64,000 nucleotides of DNA from Vibrio scophthalmi LMG 19158 (GCF_000222585.1 NZ_AFWE01000073.1:149110-213109), one strand, 5' to 3'; shown: positions 8,679-18,912, numbered from the stretch's first letter. Notes: generated by a model not told the origin, from the letters alone. A program made the numbers and translations.

Positions 8679-11600
8679 ATGACATCGTGTTCAGTTGTCA
8701 CCTCACTAGATACCATGACATTTCCGTTGCATGGTGCGCGACTTATCGAAGCTTCGGCGGGGACGGGGAAAACCTTCACCATTGCCTGGCTCTATTTGCG
8801 TTTATTGTTAGGGCACGGAAGTGGCGAGAGTCGTCATCAAACGCCATTAACGGTCGATCAAATTTTGGTGGTGACCTTTACTGAAGCAGCAACCGCTGAG
8901 TTGCGCGATCGTATTCGCGCGCGTATTCATGATGCGCGATTAGCCTTTGCTCGCGGTGAAAGCAGTGATCCCGTGATCAAACCTTTACTCGCAGAGATTG
9001 ATGACCATAAACAAGCGGCGATGATCTTGCTGCAAGCTGAACGACAAATGGACGAAGCGGCGGTGTATACCATTCACGGTTTCTGTCAGCGCATGCTCAC
9101 GCAAAATGCCTTTGAATCAGGCAGTCGTTTTAACAACGAATTTGTCACCGATGAAAGCCATCTTAAAGCGCAAGTCGTTGCGGACTATTGGCGTCGTAAC
9201 TTCTACCCATTGCCACTAAAACTGGCGGGTGAAGTACGTTCAATTTGGAGTTCGCCAGCCGCTTTGTTAGGTGATGTTTCTCGTTACTTAACGGGGGCGC
9301 CCCTGCAACTTTCGGTGGCGGCGATGCAAGGTGACTTGAGTGAATTACATCAGCAAAATCTGGCTAAAATTGATCAGCTAAAAGCGCAATGGCGAGAAAG
9401 TAGCGATGACTTCCTAGCGTTGATTAGTGAGTCTGATATCAACAAACGCAGCTACACCAAAAAGTCCTTGCCAACTTGGTTAGAAGCCGTCGGCGCTTGG
9501 GCAAGCAGTGAGACCAACGGTTACGAGTTTCCTGAGCAGCTAGAGCGCTTTGCGCAAAATGTGTTGATTGAGAAAACCCCTAAAGGCAAAGCGCCTGAGC
9601 ACGTTGTCTTTGCTCAAGTTGAAGCTTTTATTAGCCAGCCGATCAGCTTAAAAGCGCCACTATTGGCCCATGCGATTGAGCATTGTCGTGTTAGCTTAGC
9701 GAAAGCGAAACAGCAAAAGCAGTGGTTATCGTTTGATGATCTGCTGACCAACTTATCTGCCGCGATGGACGCTGATGAACTCGGTGCATTAGCTGAGCGT
9801 ATTCGTAGTTTATATCCGGTGGCGATGATCGATGAATTCCAAGATACCGATCCTCTGCAATACAGCATTTTCAGCCGAATTTATCTCTCTCATCCTGAGT
9901 GCGGTCTATTTATGATCGGCGATCCTAAGCAGGCGATTTACGGCTTCCGTGGTGCGGATATTTTTACCTACATCAAAGCGCGTAATCAGGTTTCCTCGCA
10001 TTTCACTCTGGGTACTAACTGGCGTTCGAGTGCCGATATGGTCGCGGCAGTAAACCAAGTGTTTGCCTTGCCAGATAGCGCCTTTATCTACGATCAAGAC
10101 ATTCCTTTTCTTCCCGTTGCGGCTAGTCCAAGTGCTGATAAACGTGCGTGGTCATTAAGCGGAAAAACTCAACCCGCGTTGACCTATTGGTTACAAGAAG
10201 CGGAAGAAAAGCCACTGGCTAAAGGTGAATATCTTAAAGCGATGTCGCAAGCCACAGCCGATCAAATCCAGACCATTTTAAGCGCTTCACAGCAGCAACA
10301 AGCGCATTTTAGCAGTGATAAAGGTGATAAGGCGATTCAAGCCGGCGATATTGCTGTATTGGTGCGCACCGGTAATGAAGGCCGCATGGTTAAAGAGGCG
10401 CTTGCTAAACAAGGCATTGCCAGCGTTTATCTCTCTAACCGTGACAGCGTATTTAGTTCGGCGGTAGCGCAAGATGTACAGCGCCTGCTGCAAGCGGTCT
10501 TAACCCCAGAAAACGATCGTGCACTGCGCGCCAGCTTGGCGTCAGAATTGTTCGCTCTCGATGCGGGCAGTTTAGATGCGCTCAACAACGATGAAACCGC
10601 TTGGGAAAACGCGGTGAATGAATACAAAGAGTACCGCAAGTTATGGTTACAACGTGGCGTGTTACCGATGCTGCGCGCGGTCATGAGTAAGCGTCATGTC
10701 GCTGAGCGTTTACTAGAAGAGGAAAGTGGCGAGCGTAACCTGACTGATTTGATGCATTTAGGTGAGTTATTACAGCAAGCCAGTGGTGAACTCGACAGTG
10801 ATCATGGTTTGCTGCGTTGGCTTGCACAAGCGATTAGTGATGCGCAAAATGGCCTTGGTGGTAGCGAAGACCAAATTCAGCGTTTGGAATCTGAGCGTAA
10901 TTTGGTGCAGATCGTCACTATCCATAAATCGAAAGGTTTGGAATATGACTTGGTCTTTTTGCCGTTTGTATTGAGCTATCGCGAAGCGAGTGAAGCCAAA
11001 TATTACGACGCCGAAAGCGATCGCACCATTTTGGATATCAACCAAGATAAAGCCGCGTTAGCGCAAGCGGATAAAGAGCGTCTCGCGGAAGACTTGCGTT
11101 TGATCTACGTAGCGTTAACCCGTGCCGTTTACGGCTGTTTTATTGGTGCTGCGCCGCTACGTAATGGCCGTTCAACCAAAGAACCAACGGGTGTGCATCA
11201 CAGTGCCATGGGCTATTTATTGCAAAATGGCCAAGCAGGTGGCGTGAATGATCTTACCCAAGCGATTGAGCTGCAAACCAAAGGATTATCGTGCGTTGCA
11301 CTGCAAGGATTACCCGAATCGCATCAGAAAACCTTTGTGACTGATGATGAAATTGAACACACCTTACATGCCAAAACACTCAGCCAAGCGATTGATCGTG
11401 CTTGGCGCATCACCAGTTACTCTGGTTTAGTAAAACAAGGCTCTCACCACCATGATGACACCTCTAGTGAGCTATTAAGACTCGATGTTGACTCCTCCGG
11501 TGAGCAAGATGAACAAGAGTTAGTTGAACCTGAACGTTCAATCTTTACCTTCCCTCGCGGTGCACGTCCGGGCACATTTTTGCACACGCTGTTTGAAGAG

Positions 11601-12299
11601 GTGGAGTTTACTTTGCCTGCGAACAGTGAAGAGAACCAAGCCAAAATAATGGCACTGATGGAGAGTGAACAGCTCGAATTAGAGTGGCTGCCAATCTTGC
11701 AACAACTGGTTGATACCGTATTAGCGACCCCATTGGACGGTAAAGATCTGCGCCTCAATCAAAAAGGACCCGCGCAGCGTTTGGTGGAAATGGAGTTTTT
11801 ACTGCCGATTGAAGTATTGGCTTCGGCAGAACTCAACCGGGTGATTCAACGTAACGATCCATTGTCAGCCAAAGCGGGCGATCTCGGCTTCCAAACCGTG
11901 CAGGGGATGTTGAAAGGTTTTATCGACTTAGTGTTTGAGCATCAAGGTAAATACTACGTACTGGACTGGAAATCGAACCATTTAGGCGATGAGATTGCCG
12001 ATTATCATGGTGATGCTTTACGCCAAGCGATGGCGGATCACCGTTACGATCTGCAATACCAAATTTACGCGTTGGCACTGCATCGTTTTTTACGTAGTCG
12101 AGTAGCGGATTATGATTATCAGCGCCATTTTGGTGGTGTCTATTATCTGTTTTTGCGTGGTATGGATGGCGAAGGTCAACACGGCATTTTCTCCGCAAAA
12201 CCAAGTTTTGAATTTTTAACTGAGTTAGACAAATTGATTGATGGCGAGATAGTGGAAAGACGCGACAACGCGGCAGGGCAAATGGAGTTAGGTCTATGA
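8679..12299 (+). CDS. recB: RecBCD enzyme subunit RecB (helicase-nuclease)
   Basis: SF1A 3'-5' helicase and the only nuclease of RecBCD. With the ATG at 8679 (AAAGG 11 bases upstream) it has 1,206 residues; E. coli RecB has 1,180. Walker A is ASAGTGKT near residues 26-33 of LIEASAGTGKTFTIAWLYLR; further helicase motifs are TFTEAATAELRDRIR, AMIDEFQDTDPLQY (Walker B), GDPKQAIYGFRGAD and VQIVTIHKSKGLEYDLVFLP. The C-terminal RecB nuclease motif is GMLKGFIDLVFEHQGKYYVL followed by DWKSN, carrying the metal-binding Asp and catalytic Lys. Its last four bases (ATGA) overlap the recD start, implying translational coupling. Confidence 0.97.
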   Translation: MTSCSVVTSLDTMTFPLHGARLIEASAGTGKTFTIAWLYLRLLLGHGSGESRHQTPLTVDQILVVTFTEAATAELRDRIRARIHDARLAFARGESSDPVIKPLLAEIDDHKQAAMILLQAERQMDEAAVYTIHGFCQRMLTQNAFESGSRFNNEFVTDESHLKAQVVADYWRRNFYPLPLKLAGEVRSIWSSPAALLGDVSRYLTGAPLQLSVAAMQGDLSELHQQNLAKIDQLKAQWRESSDDFLALISESDINKRSYTKKSLPTWLEAVGAWASSETNGYEFPEQLERFAQNVLIEKTPKGKAPEHVVFAQVEAFISQPISLKAPLLAHAIEHCRVSLAKAKQQKQWLSFDDLLTNLSAAMDADELGALAERIRSLYPVAMIDEFQDTDPLQYSIFSRIYLSHPECGLFMIGDPKQAIYGFRGADIFTYIKARNQVSSHFTLGTNWRSSADMVAAVNQVFALPDSAFIYDQDIPFLPVAASPSADKRAWSLSGKTQPALTYWLQEAEEKPLAKGEYLKAMSQATADQIQTILSASQQQQAHFSSDKGDKAIQAGDIAVLVRTGNEGRMVKEALAKQGIASVYLSNRDSVFSSAVAQDVQRLLQAVLTPENDRALRASLASELFALDAGSLDALNNDETAWENAVNEYKEYRKLWLQRGVLPMLRAVMSKRHVAERLLEEESGERNLTDLMHLGELLQQASGELDSDHGLLRWLAQAISDAQNGLGGSEDQIQRLESERNLVQIVTIHKSKGLEYDLVFLPFVLSYREASEAKYYDAESDRTILDINQDKAALAQADKERLAEDLRLIYVALTRAVYGCFIGAAPLRNGRSTKEPTGVHHSAMGYLLQNGQAGGVNDLTQAIELQTKGLSCVALQGLPESHQKTFVTDDEIEHTLHAKTLSQAIDRAWRITSYSGLVKQGSHHHDDTSSELLRLDVDSSGEQDEQELVEPERSIFTFPRGARPGTFLHTLFEEVEFTLPANSEENQAKIMALMESEQLELEWLPILQQLVDTVLATPLDGKDLRLNQKGPAQRLVEMEFLLPIEVLASAELNRVIQRNDPLSAKAGDLGFQTVQGMLKGFIDLVFEHQGKYYVLDWKSNHLGDEIADYHGDALRQAMADHRYDLQYQIYALALHRFLRSRVADYDYQRHFGGVYYLFLRGMDGEGQHGIFSAKPSFEFLTELDKLIDGEIVERRDNAAGQMELGL

Positions 12300-14410
12300 G
12301 TGGATTAATGCTTACTCTCAAGCGCTTAGCCGAAAAGGGCTCAATTCGTCAGCTTGATTATCAATTTGCGCGCTTTATTGCGGCCAAATCTCAGCATGTT
12401 GAACTTGCGTTTATCGCGGGTGTGCTCAGCAGTGAGCTAGGCAAAGGCCACATCTGTTTGCCACTGCATGATATGCAAGGGCAAGCGGTCGATCTTGCCG
12501 CTAAAATAGGCTTATATGGCGAGGCGGCATTAGCATTAAACCAACAACTCTTATCCATTGATTGGGCTGCGTTGCTGCAACAGTCGCCATGGGTGAGCAA
12601 GCCAGTCGCACACAATGCTGATCCATTGCCTTTGGTGTTTGATGGTGAAAGGTTATATCTACACCGTTATTGGCACTATGAAGTGACGTTGGCAGAGAAG
12701 CTAACCAGCTTTGGGGTTGCCATGATCCTAAAGCCTACCGAAGTACAAAAACTCGCCAAATTGCTCGATCACTTGTTTGCGCGCAGTGACCATTTCTTGT
12801 TTTCCGCCTTATCGCGTTCGAGTGGATTAAATCAGGTGCAGCGCCAGCAAATGGTGTGCGATCACCTTGATGTGGTCGATGAAAGCCAACTGGATTGGAG
12901 CGCAATTGATCAAGTGCTGCTGCAAGCCACACGTGCCGAACAGTTAGCGCCACTGGAGCAACTTGTTCCTCAGGCGGCGTGTGTTAACTGGCAGAAAGTG
13001 GCGGCGGCGATTGCACTCACTAAGCGTTTTGCGGTGATATCGGGAGGCCCTGGTACCGGTAAAACGACCACGGTAACTAAACTGCTGGCAGCCCTGATTG
13101 AGCAGGCTGAACAGAGTGGTCACACCCCAACGATTAAGCTGGTGGCACCGACGGGTAAAGCAGCTGCGCGCTTGACCGAATCAATTGGTAAAGCGGTCGA
13201 CCAACTGCCGGTTAGCCCAGAGCTGAAAGCCGCGATCCCAACCGAATCCAGCACCTTGCATCGATTGTTGGGCGCATTGCCAAACAGCGCTGAATTTCGT
13301 CACAACCAAGCGAACCCGTTACATCTTGATATCTTAGTGGTGGATGAAGCCTCGATGGTCGATTTACCGATGATGTACAAGGTAGTGGATGCTTTGCCAA
13401 AACATGCCCGTTTGATTTTATTGGGCGATAAAGATCAGCTTGCCTCGGTCGAAGCGGGGGCGGTACTTGGCGATATCTGTTCTTTCTATCATTCTGGTTA
13501 CAGCAGCGCACAAGGTGAATTGATCGCACAATTATCCGGTTATACGACCTTAGCGACAGCCAATCAAAATAACAAAGGCAGTCGAGTTGGGGATAGCTTG
13601 TGTATGCTACAAAAAAGCTATCGCTTCGATGCGCGTTCAGGCATTGGTCAGTTGGCAAAGGCAGTCAACTCCGGATCGGCCTATCAATTAGATGCGGTAT
13701 GGCAGCGCGGTTTTGACGATATCGAACAGTTCCCGCTTGATATGCAGCACTACAATCAGCTAATCCAAACCATGGTGGCAGAATACAGCCACTATCTTAA
13801 ACGTATTGCCCAACGCTTAGTTCACCCTGACAGTGGTGAAATAGAAAGTATTACCCAACAAGCCAAAGCAGGGTTAGATGCTTTTGCGCGCTGTCGCTTA
13901 TTGTGTGCGATGCGTGAAGGGGACTTTGGCGTGAGTGGTTTAAATCACCGTGTTGAGCGCGCGCTGGTGGCGCGAAAACGCATCCAAACTCAAGATGAAC
14001 TTTGGTATCACGGCCGCCCGGTGATGATCACTCGTAACGATCATGCTTTAGGTTTGTATAACGGTGATATTGGCATCTGTATGCTGGATGATTCACTTGC
14101 AGAACCGCGCTTAAAAGTGTTTTTTGAATTACCAGATGGCAGCGTCAAATCGGTGTTGCCAAGCCGCGTACCAGAGCATCAAACCGCTTATGCGATGACG
14201 GTACATAAGTCACAAGGCAGCGAATTTGAATTTACCGTAATGATTCTGCCAAAAGATTTTAGCCCTATTTTAACTCGTGAGTTGATTTATACCGGCATTA
14301 CTCGCGCCAAAAAGCGATTGGCATTGTATGCACAGCCAGAGGTGGTTAAACGAGGGATTAAAGTGATGACAGAGCGTGCAAGTGGTTTGGTGATGAGATT
14401 AAAAGGTTAA
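12296..14410 (+). CDS. recD: RecBCD enzyme subunit RecD (5'-3' helicase)
   Basis: SF1B helicase that drives the 5'-ended strand in RecBCD and gates nuclease polarity. It has 704 residues; E. coli RecD has 608, and part of the excess is a longer segment after the Walker B region. Visible motifs are SGGPGTGKTTTVTKLLAAL (Walker A, about residues 249-260), VAPTGKAAARL, LVVDEASMVDLPMM (Walker B), LILLGDKDQLASVEAG and, near the end, AYAMTVHKSQGSEF and ELIYTGITRAKK. It starts inside the ATGA overlap with recB, so the two are translated as a coupled pair. Confidence 0.97.
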   Translation: MSGLMLTLKRLAEKGSIRQLDYQFARFIAAKSQHVELAFIAGVLSSELGKGHICLPLHDMQGQAVDLAAKIGLYGEAALALNQQLLSIDWAALLQQSPWVSKPVAHNADPLPLVFDGERLYLHRYWHYEVTLAEKLTSFGVAMILKPTEVQKLAKLLDHLFARSDHFLFSALSRSSGLNQVQRQQMVCDHLDVVDESQLDWSAIDQVLLQATRAEQLAPLEQLVPQAACVNWQKVAAAIALTKRFAVISGGPGTGKTTTVTKLLAALIEQAEQSGHTPTIKLVAPTGKAAARLTESIGKAVDQLPVSPELKAAIPTESSTLHRLLGALPNSAEFRHNQANPLHLDILVVDEASMVDLPMMYKVVDALPKHARLILLGDKDQLASVEAGAVLGDICSFYHSGYSSAQGELIAQLSGYTTLATANQNNKGSRVGDSLCMLQKSYRFDARSGIGQLAKAVNSGSAYQLDAVWQRGFDDIEQFPLDMQHYNQLIQTMVAEYSHYLKRIAQRLVHPDSGEIESITQQAKAGLDAFARCRLLCAMREGDFGVSGLNHRVERALVARKRIQTQDELWYHGRPVMITRNDHALGLYNGDIGICMLDDSLAEPRLKVFFELPDGSVKSVLPSRVPEHQTAYAMTVHKSQGSEFEFTVMILPKDFSPILTRELIYTGITRAKKRLALYAQPEVVKRGIKVMTERASGLVMRLKG

Positions 14411-14455
14411 TGAGCGGAGATTTCGTCACCATCCTTGGTGTCGCAGTGAATAAAG

Positions 14456-14644
14456 TTAGTTAACCGAGCTAAAAGCGGCGGTAAAAGAGATACTGCGTAT
14501 TTGGTACTTTTGTTGATAGTCGAGAATAAATTTCTTTAGTCGATCTGAGGTGGGAAACACACAGTGCACATCAAGGCCGATCAGCAGTTCGTTTTCTGCC
14601 ATGTCCCAGAAGCTCTGTAGAGAATTACAAATTATAGTTTTCAT
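14456..14644 (-). CDS. Small hypothetical protein
   Basis: A 62-residue frame that does not overlap another gene, with a plausible AAGAG ribosome site 9 bases before the ATG. The product (MKTIICNSLQSFWDMAENEL, then LIGLDVHCVFPTSDRLKKFI) has a mixed soluble composition with aromatic residues, one Asp/Glu-rich patch and no membrane segment or signal peptide. I do not recognise a family. It lies between recD and argA, converging on recD. Coding potential is plausible rather than proven. Confidence 0.5.
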   Translation of the reverse strand: MKTIICNSLQSFWDMAENELLIGLDVHCVFPTSDRLKKFILDYQQKYQIRSISFTAAFSSVN

Positions 14645-14806
14645 ATTGATGCTCTTAGTTGACGTTGATATCTACCAAAGCAATCCGTGCGGTCTAGCAA
14701 GCTAGTTGAAATTGAATCCAATCAATAGTGCGAAGTAATGTGATGCGGGCAAATAGTAACCAACAAAGAATATGAAATAAAGCTTATATTTGAGACAAAA
14801 ACCAAC

Positions 14807-14834
14807 AATGGCCACGGAAAGTGGCCATTTTTAT
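14807..14834. terminator. Terminator downstream of argA
   Basis: AATGGCCAC/GTGGCCATT stem with GGAAA loop. The T-run is on the + strand (ATTTTTATT); on the minus strand, which ends argA, the tail is T-rich (TGTTGGTTTTTG). Confidence 0.6.
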
Positions 14835-14888
14835 TAAATATTGAACTGTTTTTGCTTAATTTTTAACAAGTTAGTTCGGAGTTTAATT

Positions 14889-16238
14889 CTAGGTACGAGT
14901 GGCCAATATTTTTGAGTTTCTTTGGTAGTTATAGAGGTTTTGCTTTTGTGATGGCAATTGCTCCACCCCGACCTCATAGAAACCTTGCTCCCTAAACCAA
15001 TGCAGACTGTGTGTGGTTAACACAAACAACTGATTAATCCCTTCTTGGCGGCACTGCTGCTTCATATAATTGAGTAAAATCAAGCCACGGTTACCATCGC
15101 GATAATCTTTATGGATTGCCACACAAGCCATTTCTGCCATGCTGTCATCAAGATAAGGATACAGGGCAGCACAGCCGATAATCAGGCCATCTTTTTCAAT
15201 GATGGTGAATTGATGAATTTCTTGCTCCAACTGCTCACGCGAACGGCGCACGAGAATGCCTTGCTCTTCCAGTGGGCGAATTAAATCGAGGATGCCGCCG
15301 ATATCATCAATGTTGGCAACGCGCACGCGTTCAGAGCTGGCATAAACAACCTGAGTACCAATACCATCAATAGAGAACAGTTCTTGGATTAACGCGCCAT
15401 CTTCTTTGTAGCTAACAAGGTGGCTACGTGGCACACCGGCTCGGCAGGCGGTAATGGCTGCGCGAAGAAAACGCAGTGTCCCTGAGGCGCTGTCGTGAGA
15501 ATAGTCAACATCGGTTTCTAATTTCGCTAACACACTTTCTGCTTCTCGTGGCACAAGCTCTGCCACGACAGACCCATTTTCATCGATGATGCCTTGCTCA
15601 GAACAAAAGCCAATCAGCTTGTCAGCATTTAAACGGATCGCGACTTGGGTGGCGACTTCTTCAGAAAGTAGATTGAATGACTCGCCAGTCACAGAGCTAG
15701 CGATAGGGCCAAGCAGTACAATCGAACCTTGATCGAGCATACGGTTGATGCCCTGAATATCGATACGACGAATGCGACCACTGTGGCAGTAATCGACGCC
15801 ATCATCCACGCCAAGAGGTTGAGCGATAACAAAGTTCCCGCTAACCACATTGAGTTGTGTCCCAGCCATCGGCGTGTTGCTCAAGCTCATCGAGAGCTGG
15901 GCGGTAATGGCAAGCTGTAATTGCCCCGCAGCCTGCATAACTAGCGACAAACTGGTTTCATCAGTGATGCGAACGCCTTTATGGTAGTCGTTCGTGATTT
16001 GATTGTTGGCTAAAATAGCGTTGATTTGTGGTCGCGCACCATGCACCAAAACGATCTTAACTCCCAAACTGTGGAGTAAGGCTAAGTCACTGATAATATT
16101 TTTAAAGTTATCATCAGCAAACGCTTCACCCCCCAGCATGACCACCATGGTTTTCCCTCGGTGAGCATTGACATAAGGTGTTGATTGGCGAAATCCTTTA
16201 ACTAATGCGGTGCTACGTATTTTCACATTACAATCCAT
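14889..16238 (-). CDS. argA: Amino-acid N-acetyltransferase (N-acetylglutamate synthase)
   Basis: First enzyme of arginine synthesis: acetyl-CoA plus glutamate gives N-acetylglutamate. The 449 residues comprise an amino-acid-kinase-like domain ([50 protein letters not shown]) and a C-terminal GNAT domain ([39 protein letters not shown]). Similarity to E. coli ArgA runs the full length. The ATG at 16238 has no obvious ribosome site; a GTG at 16226 would fit the family N-terminus equally well. Two candidate ARG boxes lie directly upstream, consistent with ArgR repression. Confidence 0.96.
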   Translation of the reverse strand: MDCNVKIRSTALVKGFRQSTPYVNAHRGKTMVVMLGGEAFADDNFKNIISDLALLHSLGVKIVLVHGARPQINAILANNQITNDYHKGVRITDETSLSLVMQAAGQLQLAITAQLSMSLSNTPMAGTQLNVVSGNFVIAQPLGVDDGVDYCHSGRIRRIDIQGINRMLDQGSIVLLGPIASSVTGESFNLLSEEVATQVAIRLNADKLIGFCSEQGIIDENGSVVAELVPREAESVLAKLETDVDYSHDSASGTLRFLRAAITACRAGVPRSHLVSYKEDGALIQELFSIDGIGTQVVYASSERVRVANIDDIGGILDLIRPLEEQGILVRRSREQLEQEIHQFTIIEKDGLIIGCAALYPYLDDSMAEMACVAIHKDYRDGNRGLILLNYMKQQCRQEGINQLFVLTTHSLHWFREQGFYEVGVEQLPSQKQNLYNYQRNSKILATRT

Positions 16239-16239
16239 T

Positions 16240-16278
16240 TGTGAATTTATATGTGATTATAGTGCAAATTTATTCTCA
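16240..16278. promoter_or_regulatory. Candidate tandem ARG boxes of argA
   Basis: Two 18-bp blocks, 16240-16257 and 16261-16278, with exactly 3 bp between them as in typical ArgR operators. The first has a perfect left half (TGAAT) but a poor right half; the second has a 4/5 right half (ATTCT). Both have A/T-only centres. Spacing and position are more convincing than the individual matches. Confidence 0.55.
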
Positions 16279-16386
16279 ATTAGGCAAGCGGTTTTTTGGA
16301 ATAGAGACCCAATAAACACTTTTGTGAGATTGTGAGCATGAAAAGAGCATGCTATAGAATAATTTTCCCCATTAGGTCATTGGTTT

Positions 16387-16809
16387 ATGAATGTTAGCGT
16401 CAAAAATAATATAACAGCTAAACAAGCTCAAAGTGGCCGTTTCTTTCCACGTAAATGGATGAATGTCGCAGCTTTGGTGGTTGCATTGATATGTGCCTAT
16501 GGGATTGTTCAAGGTGGCTTGTGGCTCAATAACAAATATCAGCAAGTATCGCACCCACCTACGCTTATTTATGGCACTTGGGTAGAAGATAACGTCGCTC
16601 CGTACTTAGCTGAGAATATCGTGATTAATCAGTCAGGCGTGACCGTGAACGGGGGTGTCGTAAGCACAAAATTCAGTTTTGATGGCGAGACATTCCGCTA
16701 TCAACATGGCACTGAGGAGCGGGTTTTTCGCTTTGGCCTTGGTAACTTTAGTTCAATGAAACTGGACACCAAGGTGGCTTATCAGCCGGTTTATGTCAAA
16801 ACTCTTTAA
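16387..16809 (+). CDS. DUF2850-type membrane-anchored protein
   Basis: A 140-residue protein with a cytoplasmic N-terminus, one membrane segment near residues 26-46 (WMNVAALVVALICAYGIVQG) and a periplasmic domain beginning with YGTWVEDNVAPYLAE. The arrangement and the GTWVE...VAPYLAE pattern resemble the Vibrio family DUF2850 as I remember it; no function is known. The divergent argA start is 148 bp away, so regulatory DNA is shared. mltA follows on the same strand, but the gap and lack of overlap do not prove an operon. Confidence 0.75.
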   Translation: MNVSVKNNITAKQAQSGRFFPRKWMNVAALVVALICAYGIVQGGLWLNNKYQQVSHPPTLIYGTWVEDNVAPYLAENIVINQSGVTVNGGVVSTKFSFDGETFRYQHGTEERVFRFGLGNFSSMKLDTKVAYQPVYVKTL

Positions 16810-16898
16810 AATTCACACTCATTAACGATCCTTGCGTTGACTCAGCTAGTAAGAGTTTGTCATGCTCAGGACTTGGCGTTAATGGACTCTTATTCGTA

Positions 16899-17999
16899 AT
16901 GAAAAAATACCTTTTCTTGGCAACGGCCTCGTTGCTATTTGGCTGCGCTCAGCCAACCGAACTTGCTCAGCAATACCGCGATGGCGAATTTAAAACCACG
17001 CTTAATCGCGTTGATTCAGTGCAGTCAAACAGTAGCCGTGATTTTACTGAATTTCATAAGCAAGCGGAGCAAGTAGTCGAAAAATCACCGTCAATGGCCA
17101 AGATTTATCAACCGCTGTATGAAAAGCTCAATGAGTGGGTATTAGAAAGTGGTAACCCGAATGAGTTGGCCAATTTTGATATTCAAACCGCGCAATTAGG
17201 CGGTGGTGATAAAAAGGGCAACGTGCTGTTTACCGGTTACTTTTCACCAGTGATGGAACTGCGCCATCAAGCGAATGAACAATTCAAATTCCCTGTTTAT
17301 GCCAAACCAGCCTGTGCCGCTGATTGCCCAACTCGTGCGGAAATTAACGCCGGTGCGCTCGATGGTCAGGGGTTAGAGCTTGGCTATGCCGCTAACCGAA
17401 TCGACCCATTCTTAATGGAAGTACAAGGCAGTGGCTTTGTTCACTTTGAAGACGACGACTCATTGGAATACTTCGCGTATGGTGGCAAAAACAACAAAGC
17501 TTACGTCAGTATTGGCCGTGTTCTCATTGAGCGCGGCGAAGTATCGCGTGAAAAAATGTCGATGAAAGCGATCAAAGATTGGGTGCTTGCCAATGATGAA
17601 GCGACCGTACGTGAACTGTTAGAGCAAAACCCATCGTATGTCTTTTTTGCTCCGCGAGCAGATGCTCCAGTAACGGGGTCGGCCGGTATTCCACTACTAC
17701 CAATGGCGTCGGTAGCGGGTGACCGCTCTATTTTGCCAATGGGTACGCCGCTGCTGGCTGAAGTACCACTGTTAAATGCTGATGGAACTTGGAGTGGGGC
17801 ACACCAACTTCGTTTGCTCATCGTATTAGACACCGGTGGTGCGGTGAAACAAAACCATCTTGATTTGTACCATGGTATGGGGGCTCGTGCTGGCACAGAA
17901 GCGGGTCATTACAAACACTTTGGTCGTGTTTGGAAGTTGGGTTTAGAAGGTTCTGCAACCCAAGCACCTTGGGCGATGCCGCCTGAGAAACTAAACTAA
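16899..17999 (+). CDS. mltA: Membrane-bound lytic murein transglycosylase A
   Basis: Outer-membrane lipoprotein that cleaves peptidoglycan glycan strands to give 1,6-anhydro-muropeptides. The ATG at 16899 starts a lipoprotein signal, MKKYLFLATASLLFGC, with the lipobox Cys at residue 16. The MltA and 3D domains are visible: FTGYFSPVMELR, ANRIDPFLMEVQGSGFVHFE, AYVSIGRVLIERGEV, and late RLLIVLDTGGAVKQNHLDLY containing the catalytic Asp region (DTGGA). Length of 366 residues is typical. An upstream in-frame TTG would place extra residues before the signal peptide and was rejected. Confidence 0.95.
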   Translation: MKKYLFLATASLLFGCAQPTELAQQYRDGEFKTTLNRVDSVQSNSSRDFTEFHKQAEQVVEKSPSMAKIYQPLYEKLNEWVLESGNPNELANFDIQTAQLGGGDKKGNVLFTGYFSPVMELRHQANEQFKFPVYAKPACAADCPTRAEINAGALDGQGLELGYAANRIDPFLMEVQGSGFVHFEDDDSLEYFAYGGKNNKAYVSIGRVLIERGEVSREKMSMKAIKDWVLANDEATVRELLEQNPSYVFFAPRADAPVTGSAGIPLLPMASVAGDRSILPMGTPLLAEVPLLNADGTWSGAHQLRLLIVLDTGGAVKQNHLDLYHGMGARAGTEAGHYKHFGRVWKLGLEGSATQAPWAMPPEKLN

Positions 18000-18044
18000 T
18001 CAATACCTATTAGCGTCATTTCGGACGACTATAGACATTTCAAT

Positions 18045-18077
18045 AAAGAGTGCGTATAAAACGCACTCTTTGTTTTT
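18045..18077 (+). terminator. Terminator of mltA
   Basis: AAAGAGTGCGT/ACGCACTCTTT stem with 5-nt loop followed by GTTTTTG. Confidence 0.85.
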
Positions 18078-18102
18078 GTAACCGATTTACAGGCTTTGCG
18101 TT

Positions 18103-18912
18103 ATGCGTGAATTAGACACTCCAGCTTCAGATAACTACAACCAGCGTTTTGGTGGTACTCGTCGTTTATATGGCAACAGCGAAGTGGAGATCCTCCGAGC
18201 TGCACACGTGTGTGTGATTGGTATTGGTGGTGTTGGTTCGTGGGCTGTAGAAGCCTTAGCGCGCAGTGGTGTGGGTGAGTTGACACTGATTGATATGGAC
18301 GACGTGTGCGTGACCAATATCAACCGTCAAATCCATGCGATGAGTGGTACGGTAGGACAAAGCAAAATTGAAGTGATGGCTGAACGCGTTAAGTTGATCA
18401 ACCCAGAGTGTAAGATCAACCTTATCGATGATTTCATTACCCCGGATAATCAGCATGAGTACCTCACGAAAGAGTACGACTATGTGCTGGATGCAATTGA
18501 TAGTGTTAAAGCGAAAGCGTCACTGTTGGCTTACTGCCGTAGCAATAAAATCAAGGTCATCACCACGGGTGGTGCGGGTGGTCAAACCGATCCGACGCAA
18601 ATCAAAATTGCCGATTTAACCAAAACTATCCAAGATCCGTTGGCGAAAAAAATCAAAGACACCTTGCGTCGTCATCATAATTTTCCGAAGAATCCGCAGC
18701 GTAAATTCAACATCGACTGCGTATTTTCAACCGAACAGCTGAAATACCCACAAGCCGACGGCTCAGTGTGTGGTGTGAAAGCGACCGCGGAAGGGCCAAA
18801 ACGTATGGATTGCGCTAGCGGCTTTGGCGCGGCGACGGTGGTGACTGCGACATTCGGCTTTGTTGCCGTGTCACGCATTATTGAAAAACTGATCCAGAAA
18901 CACGCGAAGTAG
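18103..18912 (+). CDS. tcdA: tRNA threonylcarbamoyladenosine dehydratase TcdA (CsdL)
   Basis: E1-like ATP-dependent enzyme that cyclises t6A37 of ANN-decoding tRNAs to ct6A. The 269 residues carry an adenylation Rossmann motif GIGGVGS at about 40-46, then LTLIDMDDVCVTNINRQIHA, typical of the ThiF/MoeB superfamily, and a late GFGAATVVTATFGFVAVSRI segment. csdE follows after 10 bp, matching the known CsdE-TcdA partnership. csdA, the cysteine desulfurase of the system, is not in this window. Confidence 0.95.
   Translation: MRELDTPASDNYNQRFGGTRRLYGNSEVEILRAAHVCVIGIGGVGSWAVEALARSGVGELTLIDMDDVCVTNINRQIHAMSGTVGQSKIEVMAERVKLINPECKINLIDDFITPDNQHEYLTKEYDYVLDAIDSVKAKASLLAYCRSNKIKVITTGGAGGQTDPTQIKIADLTKTIQDPLAKKIKDTLRRHHNFPKNPQRKFNIDCVFSTEQLKYPQADGSVCGVKATAEGPKRMDCASGFGAATVVTATFGFVAVSRIIEKLIQKHAK

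Noticed and set aside
13212-13658. 148-codon minus-strand frame inside recD
   Set aside because: Antisense to conserved helicase motifs; composition (Arg/Pro/Cys-rich) typical of a shadow frame.
17501-17896. 131-codon minus-strand frame inside mltA
   Set aside because: Antisense to the conserved 3D domain; no ribosome site.
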